NCBI GenBank assembly: GCA_030737875.1
Contig: CM060910.1
Location: 631,519,303 to 631,583,302 of the forward strand
Direction of reading: 5' to 3'
Source: Allium sativum
Lineage: Eukaryota > Streptophyta > Magnoliopsida > Asparagales > Amaryllidaceae
DNA: 64,000 nucleotides
In this document: piece after piece, positions 1 to 9,670 of the stretch
Numbering within the stretch: the stretch's first letter is position 1
Layout of the letters: every line of letters starts with the position of its first letter
Position numbers and translations under genes: made by a program
The notes under the pieces: generated by a model
What the model was told of the DNA's origin: nothing
Databases searched by the model: none
Seen by the model: only the letters and a program-made list of their open reading frames with translations

Positions 1-2112
1 GACCACCAACAACACAGGGAGAATATCTATATATCATACGTGGAAGCCTCCTGCTCGCCTCCGAATCAGCTACTCGCGCATCACCAGCTAACCTGTCTCT
101 AGTCTGCTCGTGTGAGCACCCAGAGTAATAAGAAGAGACATAAAACTCTGGGTCAGACATAAAGTCTGGTATGAGCGATAAGCATCAAAACATAACAATA
201 ACAGGTATAATCCAATCATACCTGAACCTGGACCTGCAACCAAAGAGTTAGCACTACATACTGTACAACACTCTAAGGTGCCCTTTCAAATGGTGTAAAG
301 ATAACGGGGGTGGGGGTGTGCATGTCATAGTGATGTCAAACAATCAAGCATAGCAATCATCCTTACATCCCTCACTCAGTGCGTAAAGCATACGATATCC
401 ACTACTTTGGTCACCTAATACTTTGGGCCATGACGGAATCCAATCTCGTGTAACTATCACTACAAGCCCACTATCCATCTCTCAGTGGTGAACCAAAGTT
501 ATGAATACCGACAACCCCTTTGCACACGTCCCGCAACAAAACCCAATCACGAAGTGAACTCATTGGTTCCCATCTGGATCCTGAGCTCTAACTTCCATTT
601 GGACTACCTTTGCATCTCGGGTTTTAGTCTCCTCCTCCGGATCGGTCTTCATTCAGTTCATAACCTCCTGGTTCGGTTCGCAGTCACCAGCTCGTGGTCA
701 AGCTCCAGGTCGTGATGATACTCCAGCTCGGATCATGCTACCTTCGTCAGGTCGGATCGTGATATGCTCTCCAGGTCGGGTCGCCATCATCGGATCGTGC
801 TTCATCAGTTCGTGGCACCCCTGTCGGGTCGGGTCGTGGCACCCTGGTACTCATCGCATCGTGAGCTCCTTCATCCTCCTCTGGTTCGGATCGCGAGCTT
901 GAAGTGACTCGTAGCAGCAGTCTCTCGTTCGTGGCCTTCGAAGTGGAGCAGATCGTCATGGTGGTGCGGCTCGTGATGACTCTTCACGAATGGAGGGGAT
1001 TGAATCGTGGAGGGTGGTTCGTCCCGGATCGTGGCTCACCTCCTGCCTTGGTCGTGGCACATACCCCACGAACGGGGAGGGGGCTCACGAACCGATTCCT
1101 GCACAACTTCCCTGCGACTTGTTTCACGCCATTCGACGGCGTTTTCGACCAATCTAACACTTCTAAACAATCACAAAGCATATCATACAGTCATAGCAAC
1201 ATGTATAAACATCCACAAACAGCAAAACAACAATATGATATGTCAAAACGGATCAAACAAACCCAAAACCCATATTTTCCCCTTAATCCCCCAAATTCCG
1301 GGATTTGCAAAATTAGTTGAAATTAACCCAAATTCATATCAGAGGCATATAATGATGTTTTAGAATTTTAGGAATTTTTCTAGATTTTTCTGAGCCATAA
1401 TTTCGCTAATCTTCGCTAATTACCATAATTAGCCATAATTAGTGAGGAACTATGCAAATCACTCACCTTAGCCACAAACAAACTTTAGATCTGAAATAAT
1501 CTCTGATTTGGATCCAATCCCTACGTGTTCCAGCAGCTTTCTCTCTGATTTGGTGCTACCCTCCCTTGATTTGATGTAGTTTTGCTTAATCTTCGATTAG
1601 AAAGTGATTAGAGACGATTTGGGATGAAATTAGAAGGTGGAGGCCATTGCTAGAGCTTGAAGGAGGTAAGTGGCGGCTGGAAAAATGAGTCTAAAACCGA
1701 AATCCTAACCCTAGCAGCCCTTAAATACCCCAAATCCCGAAATCCCCCCATTGGGCCTAGTTGCTAATTACCCGGTTAAGCCCAATTAGCTTTTTTCACC
1801 TTCTAAACCTTGTTTCAGCCATATCTCCCAAACGGTAAGTCCGTTTGGCTAATGTAACCACTATACGGAAAGAGAAACCATCATTCGAAGCCAATGAAAG
1901 TTGTTTCAGGTCAAAATTCCTTTCCAGTCAAAAGTTATGGCCAAAACAGTACCAACTAGGGGGCAAAACGGTCATTTAAAAATCGACAAAAATCATGAAC
2001 ATGGGAAATGACTCTAATGGTTGTTTCCCAAAGTTACATGACCATACGACTTTATATGAGAAAGAAATAAATATTCTACGATCCTTCGATGCGTAGAATG
2101 CGGGTTGTTACA
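1..2112 (-). repeat. 3' LTR of retrotransposon A, cut by window edge
   Basis: Near-identical to 6415-8520. Position 1 matches 6415, so about 308 bp of this LTR lie outside the window. It ends on the plus strand with GGTTGTTACA, which is the TGTAACAACC start in element orientation. A polypurine tract follows directly. In the stretches compared by eye only a few substitutions separate the copies (about five in the first 480 bases), so the insertion is young. The LTR holds a CpG-rich block at 660-1130 and paired hairpin arms such as 119-126 with 145-152. No coding function is supported. The short open frames at 485-1363 recur in the other LTR as by-products of the duplication. Confidence 0.9.
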
Positions 2113-2126
2113 TTCTCCCCCCTTAA
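2113..2126 (-). other. Polypurine tract of element A
   Basis: The plus strand reads TTCTCCCCCCTTAA, giving a purine run (TTAAGGGGGGAGAA) in element orientation directly before the TGTAACAACC start of the 3' LTR. This is the usual site where plus-strand synthesis of an LTR retrotransposon is primed. Its position fixes the element's orientation as minus. Confidence 0.8.
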
Positions 2127-2275
2127 GAAATTTCGCCCTCGAAATTCCCTAACCAGAACACCCAAAGGGTCCCGCATGCCTATCAACCATAAAACAACAA
2201 TCAATCATGCAAAACAAGTCTATCCTAACATGCGGTTTACTAACAAGGGAAGAAACCATCACTACCAAAACGCTA

Positions 2276-3180
2276 CTAGGCAAAGAGTTCTGGATACTTC
2301 TTCCTTATCTCCTCCTCTATTTCCCAAGTACAGTCTTTTTCATTCTCACCCCACTGGACTTTGACTAGTTTCACCGCCTTCCTTCGAAGCTGCTTCGTAT
2401 CGTTCCCAACAATACGCATAGACTTGCGGTTCTCAACCGCCTCGAGTTCAACTTCGATGTTATCCAACTGATCAGGTGAAATAGCCACACTAAGGTCGTG
2501 CACGAATTTCCTTAACTGGGAAACATGAAATACGTTGTGAACTCCCGCCATCTTGTCAGGTAGCTCTACTTCATACGCCAAATTCCCAACTTGCTCGAGG
2601 ACTGGGAATGGGCCAACAAATCTTGGTGCTAACTTACCTCTCCAACCAATCCGAATCACATTCTCAATGGAGAGATCCTGACGAACACCAAGTCGTTAAC
2701 GAAGAATTTCAAATCCCTTCGTCTCTTATCGAGATAAGCCTTCTGCCTATCTTTATCCCTTTCCAGTAGTAGATCTGCTCTATGTCTCAATACATCTTGT
2801 TACCACTGGGATGTATAGTCAATTTCGAGTGATGATATGCTCTAAGCACTTCACCTCTCAGTCCATCTACGTTGGGTACAACTAGCCCCTTATTCTTTCG
2901 AAGCCACCCTTCTCGATCAAATCCTTACCTGATCATTCTCTTTCCATCGATACCCATCTCTACCCTAGAGATGGTTTCCAATAGATTAGGATTGTCCTTC
3001 TAACTGGAACCAATCCACTCAATCAAAATCGATATAATCGTCAAGGTTACTAGTGTTTCTGAATCCAATTCACTCTTGGGCCCGAAATCATATCCTGTGA
3101 TATACTTTAGTTGCTTCCATCCTAGAAACAAAACCCCTAAACTGGCATGTCTCCTACTCAATGCAACTATTATCGCGCCC
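2276..3180 (-). pseudogene. Broken integrase of element A: zinc-binding remnant joined to GPF module and chromodomain
   Basis: The open frame 2276-2659 reads into the integrase C-terminal module (KLAPRFVGPFPVLEQVG) and ends in a chromodomain-like tail (KLVKVQWGENEKDCTWEIEEE, then KKYPELF), typical of Tekay-type chromoviruses. Upstream in element sense (plus 2660-2770) the frame continues with KDRQKAYLDKRRRDL and then meets a stop. Before that (about 2790-2930) lies the histidine half of the integrase zinc-binding domain (AYHHSKLTIHPSGNKMY). The conserved order would place the whole DDE catalytic core between these pieces, and it is absent. Around 3000-3180 a DALSR-like tail of RNase H is recognisable (VALSRRHASLG). 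The segment is therefore a deletion product with stops and cannot make active integrase. Confidence 0.8.
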
Positions 3181-3184
3181 AAAT

Positions 3185-3394
3185 CCTTTACTATGATCAC
3201 TCTGCCCCATGGAGTCATGGCGACACCACTGCACCGATCTATAGCCACTAGTCCTTTGCTATGTCCACTCTGCCCCATGAAGTCATAACAACTCCACTGC
3301 ACTGGCTCATAGCCTTACTAATCCTTTACTATGTCCACTTTGCCCCTCGAGTCACAATGACTCTACTGCACTGGCTCATAGTCCTACTACAATC
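3185..3394. repeat. Tandem repeat, about 70 bp x 3
   Basis: Three diverged units begin at 3185, 3253 and 3323, each starting CCTTT(A/G)CTATG and containing CACT(C/T)TGCCCC. The spacing is 68 and 70 bp. The third unit contains the hairpin GAGTCA-caa-TGACTC (3349-3363). It lies in the interior of element A, where RNase H and RT would be expected, and has no coding potential that I can see. Confidence 0.7.
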
Positions 3395-3529
3395 ACTTTG
3401 TTCCCCATCGCTGGAACCCTACAGGTGATAGCCTACTCAAGGGAAGAAAAATAGGAACAACATAGCAACCATAACATCCATCAAACAAGTCCTACCTATC
3501 ACCTGCTAAATTCATAAACACATCGACAC

Positions 3530-4260
3530 CTACATGATTGGTCTAACCAATCCCAATATGTCGATTCTAGTATATCTGGTCTAACCAACATCAATAACTA
3601 ATGGAAGCCCAGCCTCCATACATACACCGATGCCTACTTGACTGGTCCAACCAATCCCAGGCCAATGGAAGCCCCGCCTCCCTTCGGACTACCGTACGTC
3701 CAACGTACGTTTATCCTCCAAGGATAATTAAACTAATGGAAGCCCAGCCTCCAATCGGACTACCGTACGTCCAACGTACGTTTATCCTCCAAGGATAACT
3801 AGATCACGTCCAACGGATCCAAGGTAACGGGCGTCCCTAGATACCCCTGCTTTTAGTCCTCCTAAAATACTTGAGTCCAACCCAAGTCTATCCATTATCT
3901 TGCTGCCCTATCGAGTCCAACTCGAGCTGAATCCAATTCCTTGCAGCCTTCTCGAGTCCAACTCGAGTCAATCTATAACTCAGACCCAGTCTTGAGTACC
4001 GACAAACTCTAGTCCAACGTGAGTCGTCTCCCTATTCGTTGCATCTCCAAGATCAACGAACACCTATTTTCTTTTACGAGTTCAAGTCCAACTTGAATCG
4101 CTCTAATCTTCGTTGTATCTTCCATGATCAACGAACACATCCTATTCCTTCAAAGTTCTACTATCCAATAGAGAACATCAACATAGGGTCCTAAACAATC
4201 CATTACTTTGCATCTTTCTCGAGTCCCACTCGAGCAATCTCATAACCCTATCGAGTCTAA
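3530..4260. repeat. Array of short hairpins with CCA loops, interior of element A
   Basis: At least ten closely spaced inverted repeats share a three-base loop (CCA, sometimes CTA or CCC) but have different arms. Examples are GATTGGT/ACCAATC (3536-3552), CGTACGT/ACGTACG (3693-3709, again 3764-3780), TTATCCT/AGGATAA (3711-3727, again 3782-3798), CTCGAGT/ACTCGAG (3951-3967 and 4218-4234) and TTCAAGT/ACTTGAA (4081-4097). A longer one at 4035-4060 has TTCGTTG and ATCT paired with AGAT and CAACGAA around CCA, and 4155-4176 is built likewise. The core is mostly GT-CCA-AC. The array occupies the place where protease and RT should be. No function is claimed. Confidence 0.85.
3598..3800. repeat. Tandem repeat, 66-71 bp x 3, carrying paired hairpins
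   Basis: Units begin with CTAATGGAAGCCC or a close variant near 3598, 3664 and 3735. The second and third each end with the hairpin pair CGTACGT-cca-ACGTACG and TTATCCT-cca-AGGATAA. The first unit lacks that pair and instead has an imperfect ACTGGT-cca-ACCAAT hairpin. It sits inside the hairpin array of element A. Confidence 0.75.
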
Positions 4261-4552
4261 CTCTGAGCAGACTATACCATTGAACAGTCTTATCATGTTC
4301 CGTCTGCCCATCACTCCTCGAGTAAACCAAGATATCATCCAATGAAAAATCACAACAACTATTTACCCCTCACGCAACCCATCCTAGTCGAAATCGACAT
4401 TCCCCAAGCACAAGCCCCAAAGGCCTAAACCAATATCAGACAAGCACCCAAGGAACATCTCCTTCGAGTTCGGACAATCCACATGAGGTGATACTAGCAA
4501 AACAATCTAGCACTGGAGTACTCATTTGCCTCCCAGAGACAACTAGAACTTA

Positions 4553-4835
4553 TTACAACGATAACTTCTTAGCTTCCTTGACTCCAGTTACTATCGCCAT
4601 TACTAGGTAGGTACCTAATATCACCCTATTCCTTTGGAGTAGATCGACTCTCCACAATAATGCTAAACCCAGTAAAGCCCAAAACAAAGCAATCACAAGG
4701 AAACATACATCCATGACTCGATAAGACCACATTAACAAATCATGCCAAAACTAGTCGAACCACCAATCGGAATAGTCACTACTAAAGGTCTATCGACTAA
4801 CTCAGGTTTGTCAAACAAAACCCGATCAAAACATC
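4553..4835 (-). pseudogene. Remnant of element A protease region, active site lost
   Basis: Just after the gag stop in element sense, one frame reads LVVTIPIGGSTSFGMIC. This matches the conserved stretch downstream of the protease active site in this type of element; element B has the comparable VVVSNPIGGSAHLSMIC at about 41500-41560. The D(T/S)GA active-site motif that should precede it is missing. The open frame 4553-4738 that follows shows no recognisable motif. The segment marks one edge of the deletion that removed the enzyme-coding part of the element. Confidence 0.6.
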
Positions 4836-5909
4836 TTAAATAGAAAGCATACCTCGAATAACGACACCTTTTTCCTTCTGCGCCGCAGTTGGGGCATTTG
4901 ACAAAGAAGGAACAGCGTTGATAGCATACGCTTTCACAATCTGCTTCTCCCTAGGAGGTTGTGGGCAATCATCCTTGTGATGTCCCGCCTGGCCGCAGTT
5001 AAAGCACTTCCTTTCCCCAGGCTTTTCTCGACAATCTCTGGCGTAATGGCCCTTCTTGCCATAACTAAAGCATTTGCCATCTTTCTTATTTTTCTTATTC
5101 TGACCATCCTTGGTCGGGTTCTGCTTCCTCTTGTTCTGAGAATTCTTCTTGCCTTCACCGCCTACTTGCAGCTTTGGCTCCTCTGCAGATGCCGTAGCAA
5201 CCTCAGTCTTCGACTTCGGGAAAAGGCTCTCTGACCTTAATGCCTTTCCTACAATAGACTCGAACGTCTCATCGATATGGTTTATAAGTCTTTCCCCCAA
5301 GTACCCATCCAAGCCAGTTATGAACTTCTCGTTCTTCTTTTCGACTATATCGATAAGGGACCATCCATATTTCGATAAAGTGTCGAATTCAGCGATATAC
5401 TCCGAGACTGCTCTACCGTTCTGCTTAAGCTCCAAGAACTTCTTGAACAGTTCTGATTTATGAGCAGCTGGAATAAACTTATCACAAAAGCGAGTCTTAA
5501 ACTGATTCCAAGTAACTCGATCTTCTGGAGTAGCTATTCTAATGGCATTCCACCAATTCATAGCTCGCCCTTGCAGCTGACGAGACGCTAGCCTTCTCTT
5601 CATCGCATCCTCAAGACCCAAGTCGTCGAAGATACGATCACAGCTATCCAACCAATCCTGAACATCTGTGGCCGACTCCGTTCCGTGGAACGGCTTCCCA
5701 CCAAGGTTAGTGTAATCCTTGCACAACTTGGCGAAATCGACCCTAGGCGCCTGCACTACTGGACCACCACCATTTCCGGGATTAGGAACTGCTCCCTGAA
5801 CATCTCTAAGCATGTCTCTCATGAGGTCGGTAAACATCGCCCTCATGTCGGCAACATTCCCATTATTGGCTCCCTTACCAGCACCTCTAGCATATCGGCT
5901 CATCGTCAA
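4836..5909 (-). CDS. Gag polyprotein of element A (intact frame)
   Basis: The frame is 357 residues with no stops. It forms the capsid/nucleocapsid protein of a Ty3/Gypsy LTR retrotransposon, which packages element RNA in cytoplasmic particles. A retrotransposon gag domain spans roughly residues 70-225 (FHGTESATDVQDWLDSCDRI, QGRAMNWWNA, then FKTRFCDKF). A basic Lys/Asn/Gln-rich linker covers 250-280 and two CCHC zinc knuckles follow. The second knuckle is complete (C302, C305, H310, C315). The first has tyrosine at 283 where the second cysteine belongs (C280, Y283, H288, C293). The frame stops at GVVIRGMLSI, just where protease begins in relatives. Splicing to a pol frame is not evident. Translation probably starts at one of two Met codons (MTMSRY). 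Confidence 0.88.
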   Translation of the reverse strand: MTMSRYARGAGKGANNGNVADMRAMFTDLMRDMLRDVQGAVPNPGNGGGPVVQAPRVDFAKLCKDYTNLGGKPFHGTESATDVQDWLDSCDRIFDDLGLEDAMKRRLASRQLQGRAMNWWNAIRIATPEDRVTWNQFKTRFCDKFIPAAHKSELFKKFLELKQNGRAVSEYIAEFDTLSKYGWSLIDIVEKKNEKFITGLDGYLGERLINHIDETFESIVGKALRSESLFPKSKTEVATASAEEPKLQVGGEGKKNSQNKRKQNPTKDGQNKKNKKDGKCFSYGKKGHYARDCREKPGERKCFNCGQAGHHKDDCPQPPREKQIVKAYAINAVPSLSNAPTAAQKEKGVVIRGMLSI

Positions 5910-6092
5910 TCTGTAAAAGGGGAAACGATTAACGACCCCATAGTGGTGCTAGTACAGTGCGACTTCATTCTTATACTACTAATAGTATATATATACATAG
6001 CTTTTGAAAACCAAAGTAATCACAACTACGCGCTCTCATATACGTACTATCTCTCCCTAGTGTCTTTCCCTAGGTTAACTACGCAACCTAGA

Positions 6093-6104
6093 GCTCTGAT
6101 ACCA
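6093..6104 (-). other. Primer binding site of element A (initiator Met-tRNA type)
   Basis: The plus strand reads GCTCTGATACCA, the reverse complement of TGGTATCAGAGC. That sequence pairs with the 3' end of plant initiator methionine tRNA and primes minus-strand synthesis. It lies two bases from the inner edge of the 5' LTR, the same spacing as in element B. Confidence 0.9.
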
Positions 6105-6106
6105 AG

Positions 6107-8520
6107 TCCGCACCAACCGACATTTTCTCCAAAGGTGCGCTGTACACATATCCAGTTAGCACGGGACGGTCGCCAGAAAGAAAAGAAAGAAGAGAATGGG
6201 CTAATCAAGGAACCTGTAATATGTCTCATAGCGCATAGAATAAAATATAATAATAACATACTTGACATAAAACAGGAGAGACAGTGCATAAGCTGAAAAC
6301 CAGAACTAAGCATCATAGCAGCGGAAATCCAAAATACAGCTTATTACAACTTTCCAAACTGTCTCAAAAAGCAAAAGTAAGATAAAGGAGGTACACTACT
6401 AATGCCCAAGTAGCGACCACCAACAACACAGGGAGAATATCTATATATCATACGTGGAAGCCTCCTGCTCGCCTCCGAATCAGCTACTCGCGCATCACCA
6501 GCTAACCTGTCTCTAGTCTGCTCGTGTGAGCACCCAGAGTAATAAGAAGAGACATAAAACTCTGGGTCAGACATAAAGTCTGGTATGAGCGATAAGCATC
6601 AAAACATAACAATAACAGGTATAATCCAATCATACCTGAACCTGGACCTGCAACCAAAGAGTTAGCACTACATACTGTACAACACTCTAAGGTGCCCTTT
6701 CAAATGGTGTAAAGATAACGGGGGTGGGGGTGTGCATGTCATAGTGATGTCAAACAATCAAGCATAGCAATCATCCTCACATCCCTCACTCAGTGCGTAA
6801 AGCATACGATATCCACTACTTTGGTCGCCTAATACTTTAGGCCATGATGGAATCCAATCCCGTGTAACTATCACTACAAGCCCACTATCCATCTCTCAGT
6901 GGTGAACCAAAGTTATGAATACCGACAACACCTTTGCACACGTCCCGCAACAAAGCCCAATCACGAAGTGAACTCGTTGGTTCCCATCTGGATCCTAAGC
7001 TCTAACTTCCATTTGGACTACCTTTGCATCTCGGGTTTTAGTCTCCTCCTCCGGATCGGTCTTCATTCAGTTCATAACCTCCTGGTTCGGTTCGCAGTCA
7101 CCAGCTCGTGGTCAAGCTCCAGGTCGTGATGATACTCCAGCTCGGATCATGCTACCTTCGCCAGGTCGGATCGTGATATGCTCTCCAGGTCGGGTCGCCA
7201 TCATCGGATCGTGCTTCATCAGTTCGTGGCACCCCTGTCGGGTCGGGTCGTGGCACCCTGGTACTCATCGCATCGTGAGCTCCTTCATCCTCCTCTGGTT
7301 CGGATCGCGAGCTTGAAGTGACTCGTAGCAGCAGTCTTTCGTTCGTGGCCTTCGAAGTGGAGCAGATCGTCATGGTGGTGCGGCTCGTGATGACTCTTCA
7401 CGAATGGAGGGGATCGAATCATGGAGGGTGGTTCGTCCCGGATCGTGGCTCACCTCCTGCCTTGGTCGTGGCACATACCCCACGAACGGGGAGGGGGCTC
7501 TCGAACCGATTCCTGCACAACTTCCCTGCGACTTGTTTCACGCCATTCGACGGCGTTTTCGACCAATCTAACACTTCTAAACAATCACAAAGCATATCAT
7601 ATAGTCATAGCAACATGTATAAACATCCACAAACAGCAAAACAACAATATGATATGTCAAAACGGATCAAACATACCCAAAACCCATATTTTCCCCTTAA
7701 TCCCCCAAATTCCGGGATTTGCAAAATTAGTCGAAATTAACCCAAATTCATATCAGAGGCATAAAATGATGTTTTAGAATTTTAGGAATTTTTCTAGAAT
7801 TTTCTGAGCCATAATTTCGCTAATCTTCGCTAATTACCATAATTAGCCATAGTTAGTAAGGAACTATGCAAATCACTCACCTTAGCCACAAACAAACTTT
7901 AGATCTGAAATAATCTCTAATTTGGATCATATCCCTACGTGTTCCAGCAACTCTCTCTCTGATTTGGTGCTACCCTCCCTTGATTTGATGTAGTTTTGCT
8001 TAATCTTCGATTAGAAAGTGATTAGAGACGATTTGGGATGAAATTAGAAGGTGGAGGCCATTGTTAGAGCTTGAAGGAGGTAAGTGGCGGCTGAAAAAAT
8101 GAGTCTAAAACCGAAATCCTAACCCTAGCAGCCCTTAAATACCCCAAATCCCGAAATCCCCCCATTGGGCCTAGTTGCTAATTACCCGGTTAAGCCCAAT
8201 TAGCTGTTTTTCACCTTCTAAACCTTGTTTCAGCCATATCTCCCAAACGGTAAGTCCGTTTGCCTAATATCACCAGGGAATAGAAACCATCATTCGAAGC
8301 CAATGGAAGTGGTTTCAGGTCAAAATTCCTTTCCAGTCAAAAGTTATGGCCAAAACATTACCAACTAGGGGCAAAACGATCATTTAAAAATCGACAAAAA
8401 TCATGAACATGGGAAATGGCTCTAATGGTTGTTTCCCAAAGTTACATGACCATACGACTTCATATGAGAAAGAAATAAATATTCTACGATCCTTCGATGC
8501 GTAGAATGCGGGTTGTTACA
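6107..8520 (-). repeat. 5' LTR of element A (about 2.4 kb)
   Basis: This is the complete LTR. The outer end is the plus-strand GGTTGTTACA at 8520. The inner edge (TCCGCACCAACC) is set by analogy with element B, two bases beyond the primer site. The sequence matches 1-2112 closely. Hairpins include CAGGTAT/ATACCTG at 6616-6638. The CpG-rich motif block lies at about 7080-7510. The right flank is a GT/GA microsatellite, and the target duplication cannot be checked because the left flank is outside the window. The inner end is not a canonical CA, so that edge may be off by a few bases. Confidence 0.85.
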
Positions 8521-8551
<31 letters not shown>

Positions 8552-8552
8552 T
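8520..8552. repeat. (GT)n(GA)n microsatellite at the edge of element A
   Basis: About nine GT units are followed by about eight GA units. The run abuts the outer end of the 5' LTR, so element A probably inserted into or beside an existing dinucleotide tract. A (CATA)n/(CA)n tract follows at about 8717-8757. Confidence 0.9.
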
Positions 8553-8971
8553 TTGTTTGCTTAGACACAAAATATAGACATAATCGACGACGCAATGAAT
8601 TTCCATCGTTGAATTTCCCCCTGATTTAAGGGTCTAGATTTCTTGTGTTCTAGCTTATATATAATTTTGTGTCCAAATAGCCTACATACTCCCCTTCCCC
8701 CCTCTCCCACAATAAATACACACACACACGCATATACATACATACATACATACACACATCTACAGAAGCACGCACCTATATACTTATCAGATCCGATGAA
8801 TATTTTTCAGATGTGGATACCATCATAACTATAAATGTATCCGGAACGATTTTCGACTAACGAATATCATTTTCGGATTTAGGTGCAAGCAGATATTGAA
8901 TTTCTCAGATATCCGTTGTTAGGCCTATGCTCGGATGATTAAAAAACAAAAAATTTCGAACAGGCTAGACC
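8553..8971. other. Non-coding spacer with MITE-like debris
   Basis: No gene seen. The stretch carries CA and CATA microsatellites. From about 8790 it holds AT-rich sequence with repeated words such as CAGATGTGGATA and CAGATATCCG that recur in the MITEs at 8972 and 22506, suggesting an older related copy. Confidence 0.5.
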
Positions 8972-9415
8972 TAGGGCTGTCAATGGATAACCTAAAAATG
9001 CGAAATCCATCTGCATTCATATCTGAAAAACGTATAAATATCCAATATTCAAAAAAGGATGCAGATACGATGATATCCACATCTGAAAATTACCATTTGT
9101 TTTTTTGTATATTTTAATACAACTAATTATATTCATTTATTGTTTTACTAATTTAGAAGTTCATATTATATGCTTAAAATGCATAGTAACGACTTAAAAC
9201 TATTTATTATTATCATATTTATTTATTTTTAGCACTTTCATAATAAACGAGATTGATAAAGGTTTTATTAAGCTAAATTTTTTATTTATGTATTTTGTTT
9301 CATTAGTCATTAAATATTCGTATAAATTGGATGCAAATATTCAACGATTTTGGATGTTGATTTCTGAGCACAAATTCTACACTTTGCACGAATTCAATTG
9401 ACAATTGTTTACCCT
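8972..9415. mobile_element. Degraded hAT-like MITE (GGGCTGTCAA family)
   Basis: It begins TAGGGCTGTCAATGGAT, like the well-preserved MITE at 22506, and shares internal words such as 'atccacatctgaaaa'. The other end (TTGACAATTGTTTACCCT) is only a weak match to the expected inverted repeat. It is too short and without frames for a transposase. The boundaries are approximate. Confidence 0.5.
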
Positions 9416-9433
9416 CATATGCGCTAGTAGGTT

Positions 9434-9670
9434 TAGGGGTGAGTATTCAGTCGGTTCGGTTGGTTTTGAACTAAAAATCAAATCGAATTTTTTTCAAACC
9501 GAACCGAATTAATTTCGGTTAGTTCGGTCGGTAAACGATTTAACCGAACTTGAAGGATACATTATTATTTAAATGATAAATTCACTCAAAGTAAAAAATA
9601 AATTCATATTTGGAGAAATTATATAGAAAATTTTATCTATATAATGAAATTTGACATATTTGCAACACAT
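9434..9670. mobile_element. Left half of a hAT-like MITE split by element C
   Basis: The end TAGGGGTGAGTATTC is followed by CGGTTCGGTT / AAACCGAACCGAA inverted words. The matching right half is 20152-20366, which ends ...TTGCTCCACCCTA. The halves are separated by element C and its duplicated CACAT, so the MITE was the insertion target. No 8-bp flanking duplication is evident around the reconstituted MITE. Confidence 0.6.

Noticed and set aside
904..1363. Overlapping 118-140 residue open frames in the LTR of element A, repeated at 7318-7777
   Set aside because: They recur only because the LTR is duplicated, overlap in two frames, show no domain, and sit in the CpG-rich block where stops are rare by composition.
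3530..4260. CRISPR-like array
   Set aside because: The repeated part is only a 3-7 base loop core, not a 25-40 base direct repeat with unique spacers, and the context is a plant retrotransposon.
8643..8828. ORFs over the CA/CATA microsatellite, and similar frames at 28488, 44089 and 58338-58668
   Set aside because: Open only because dinucleotide repeats lack stops.
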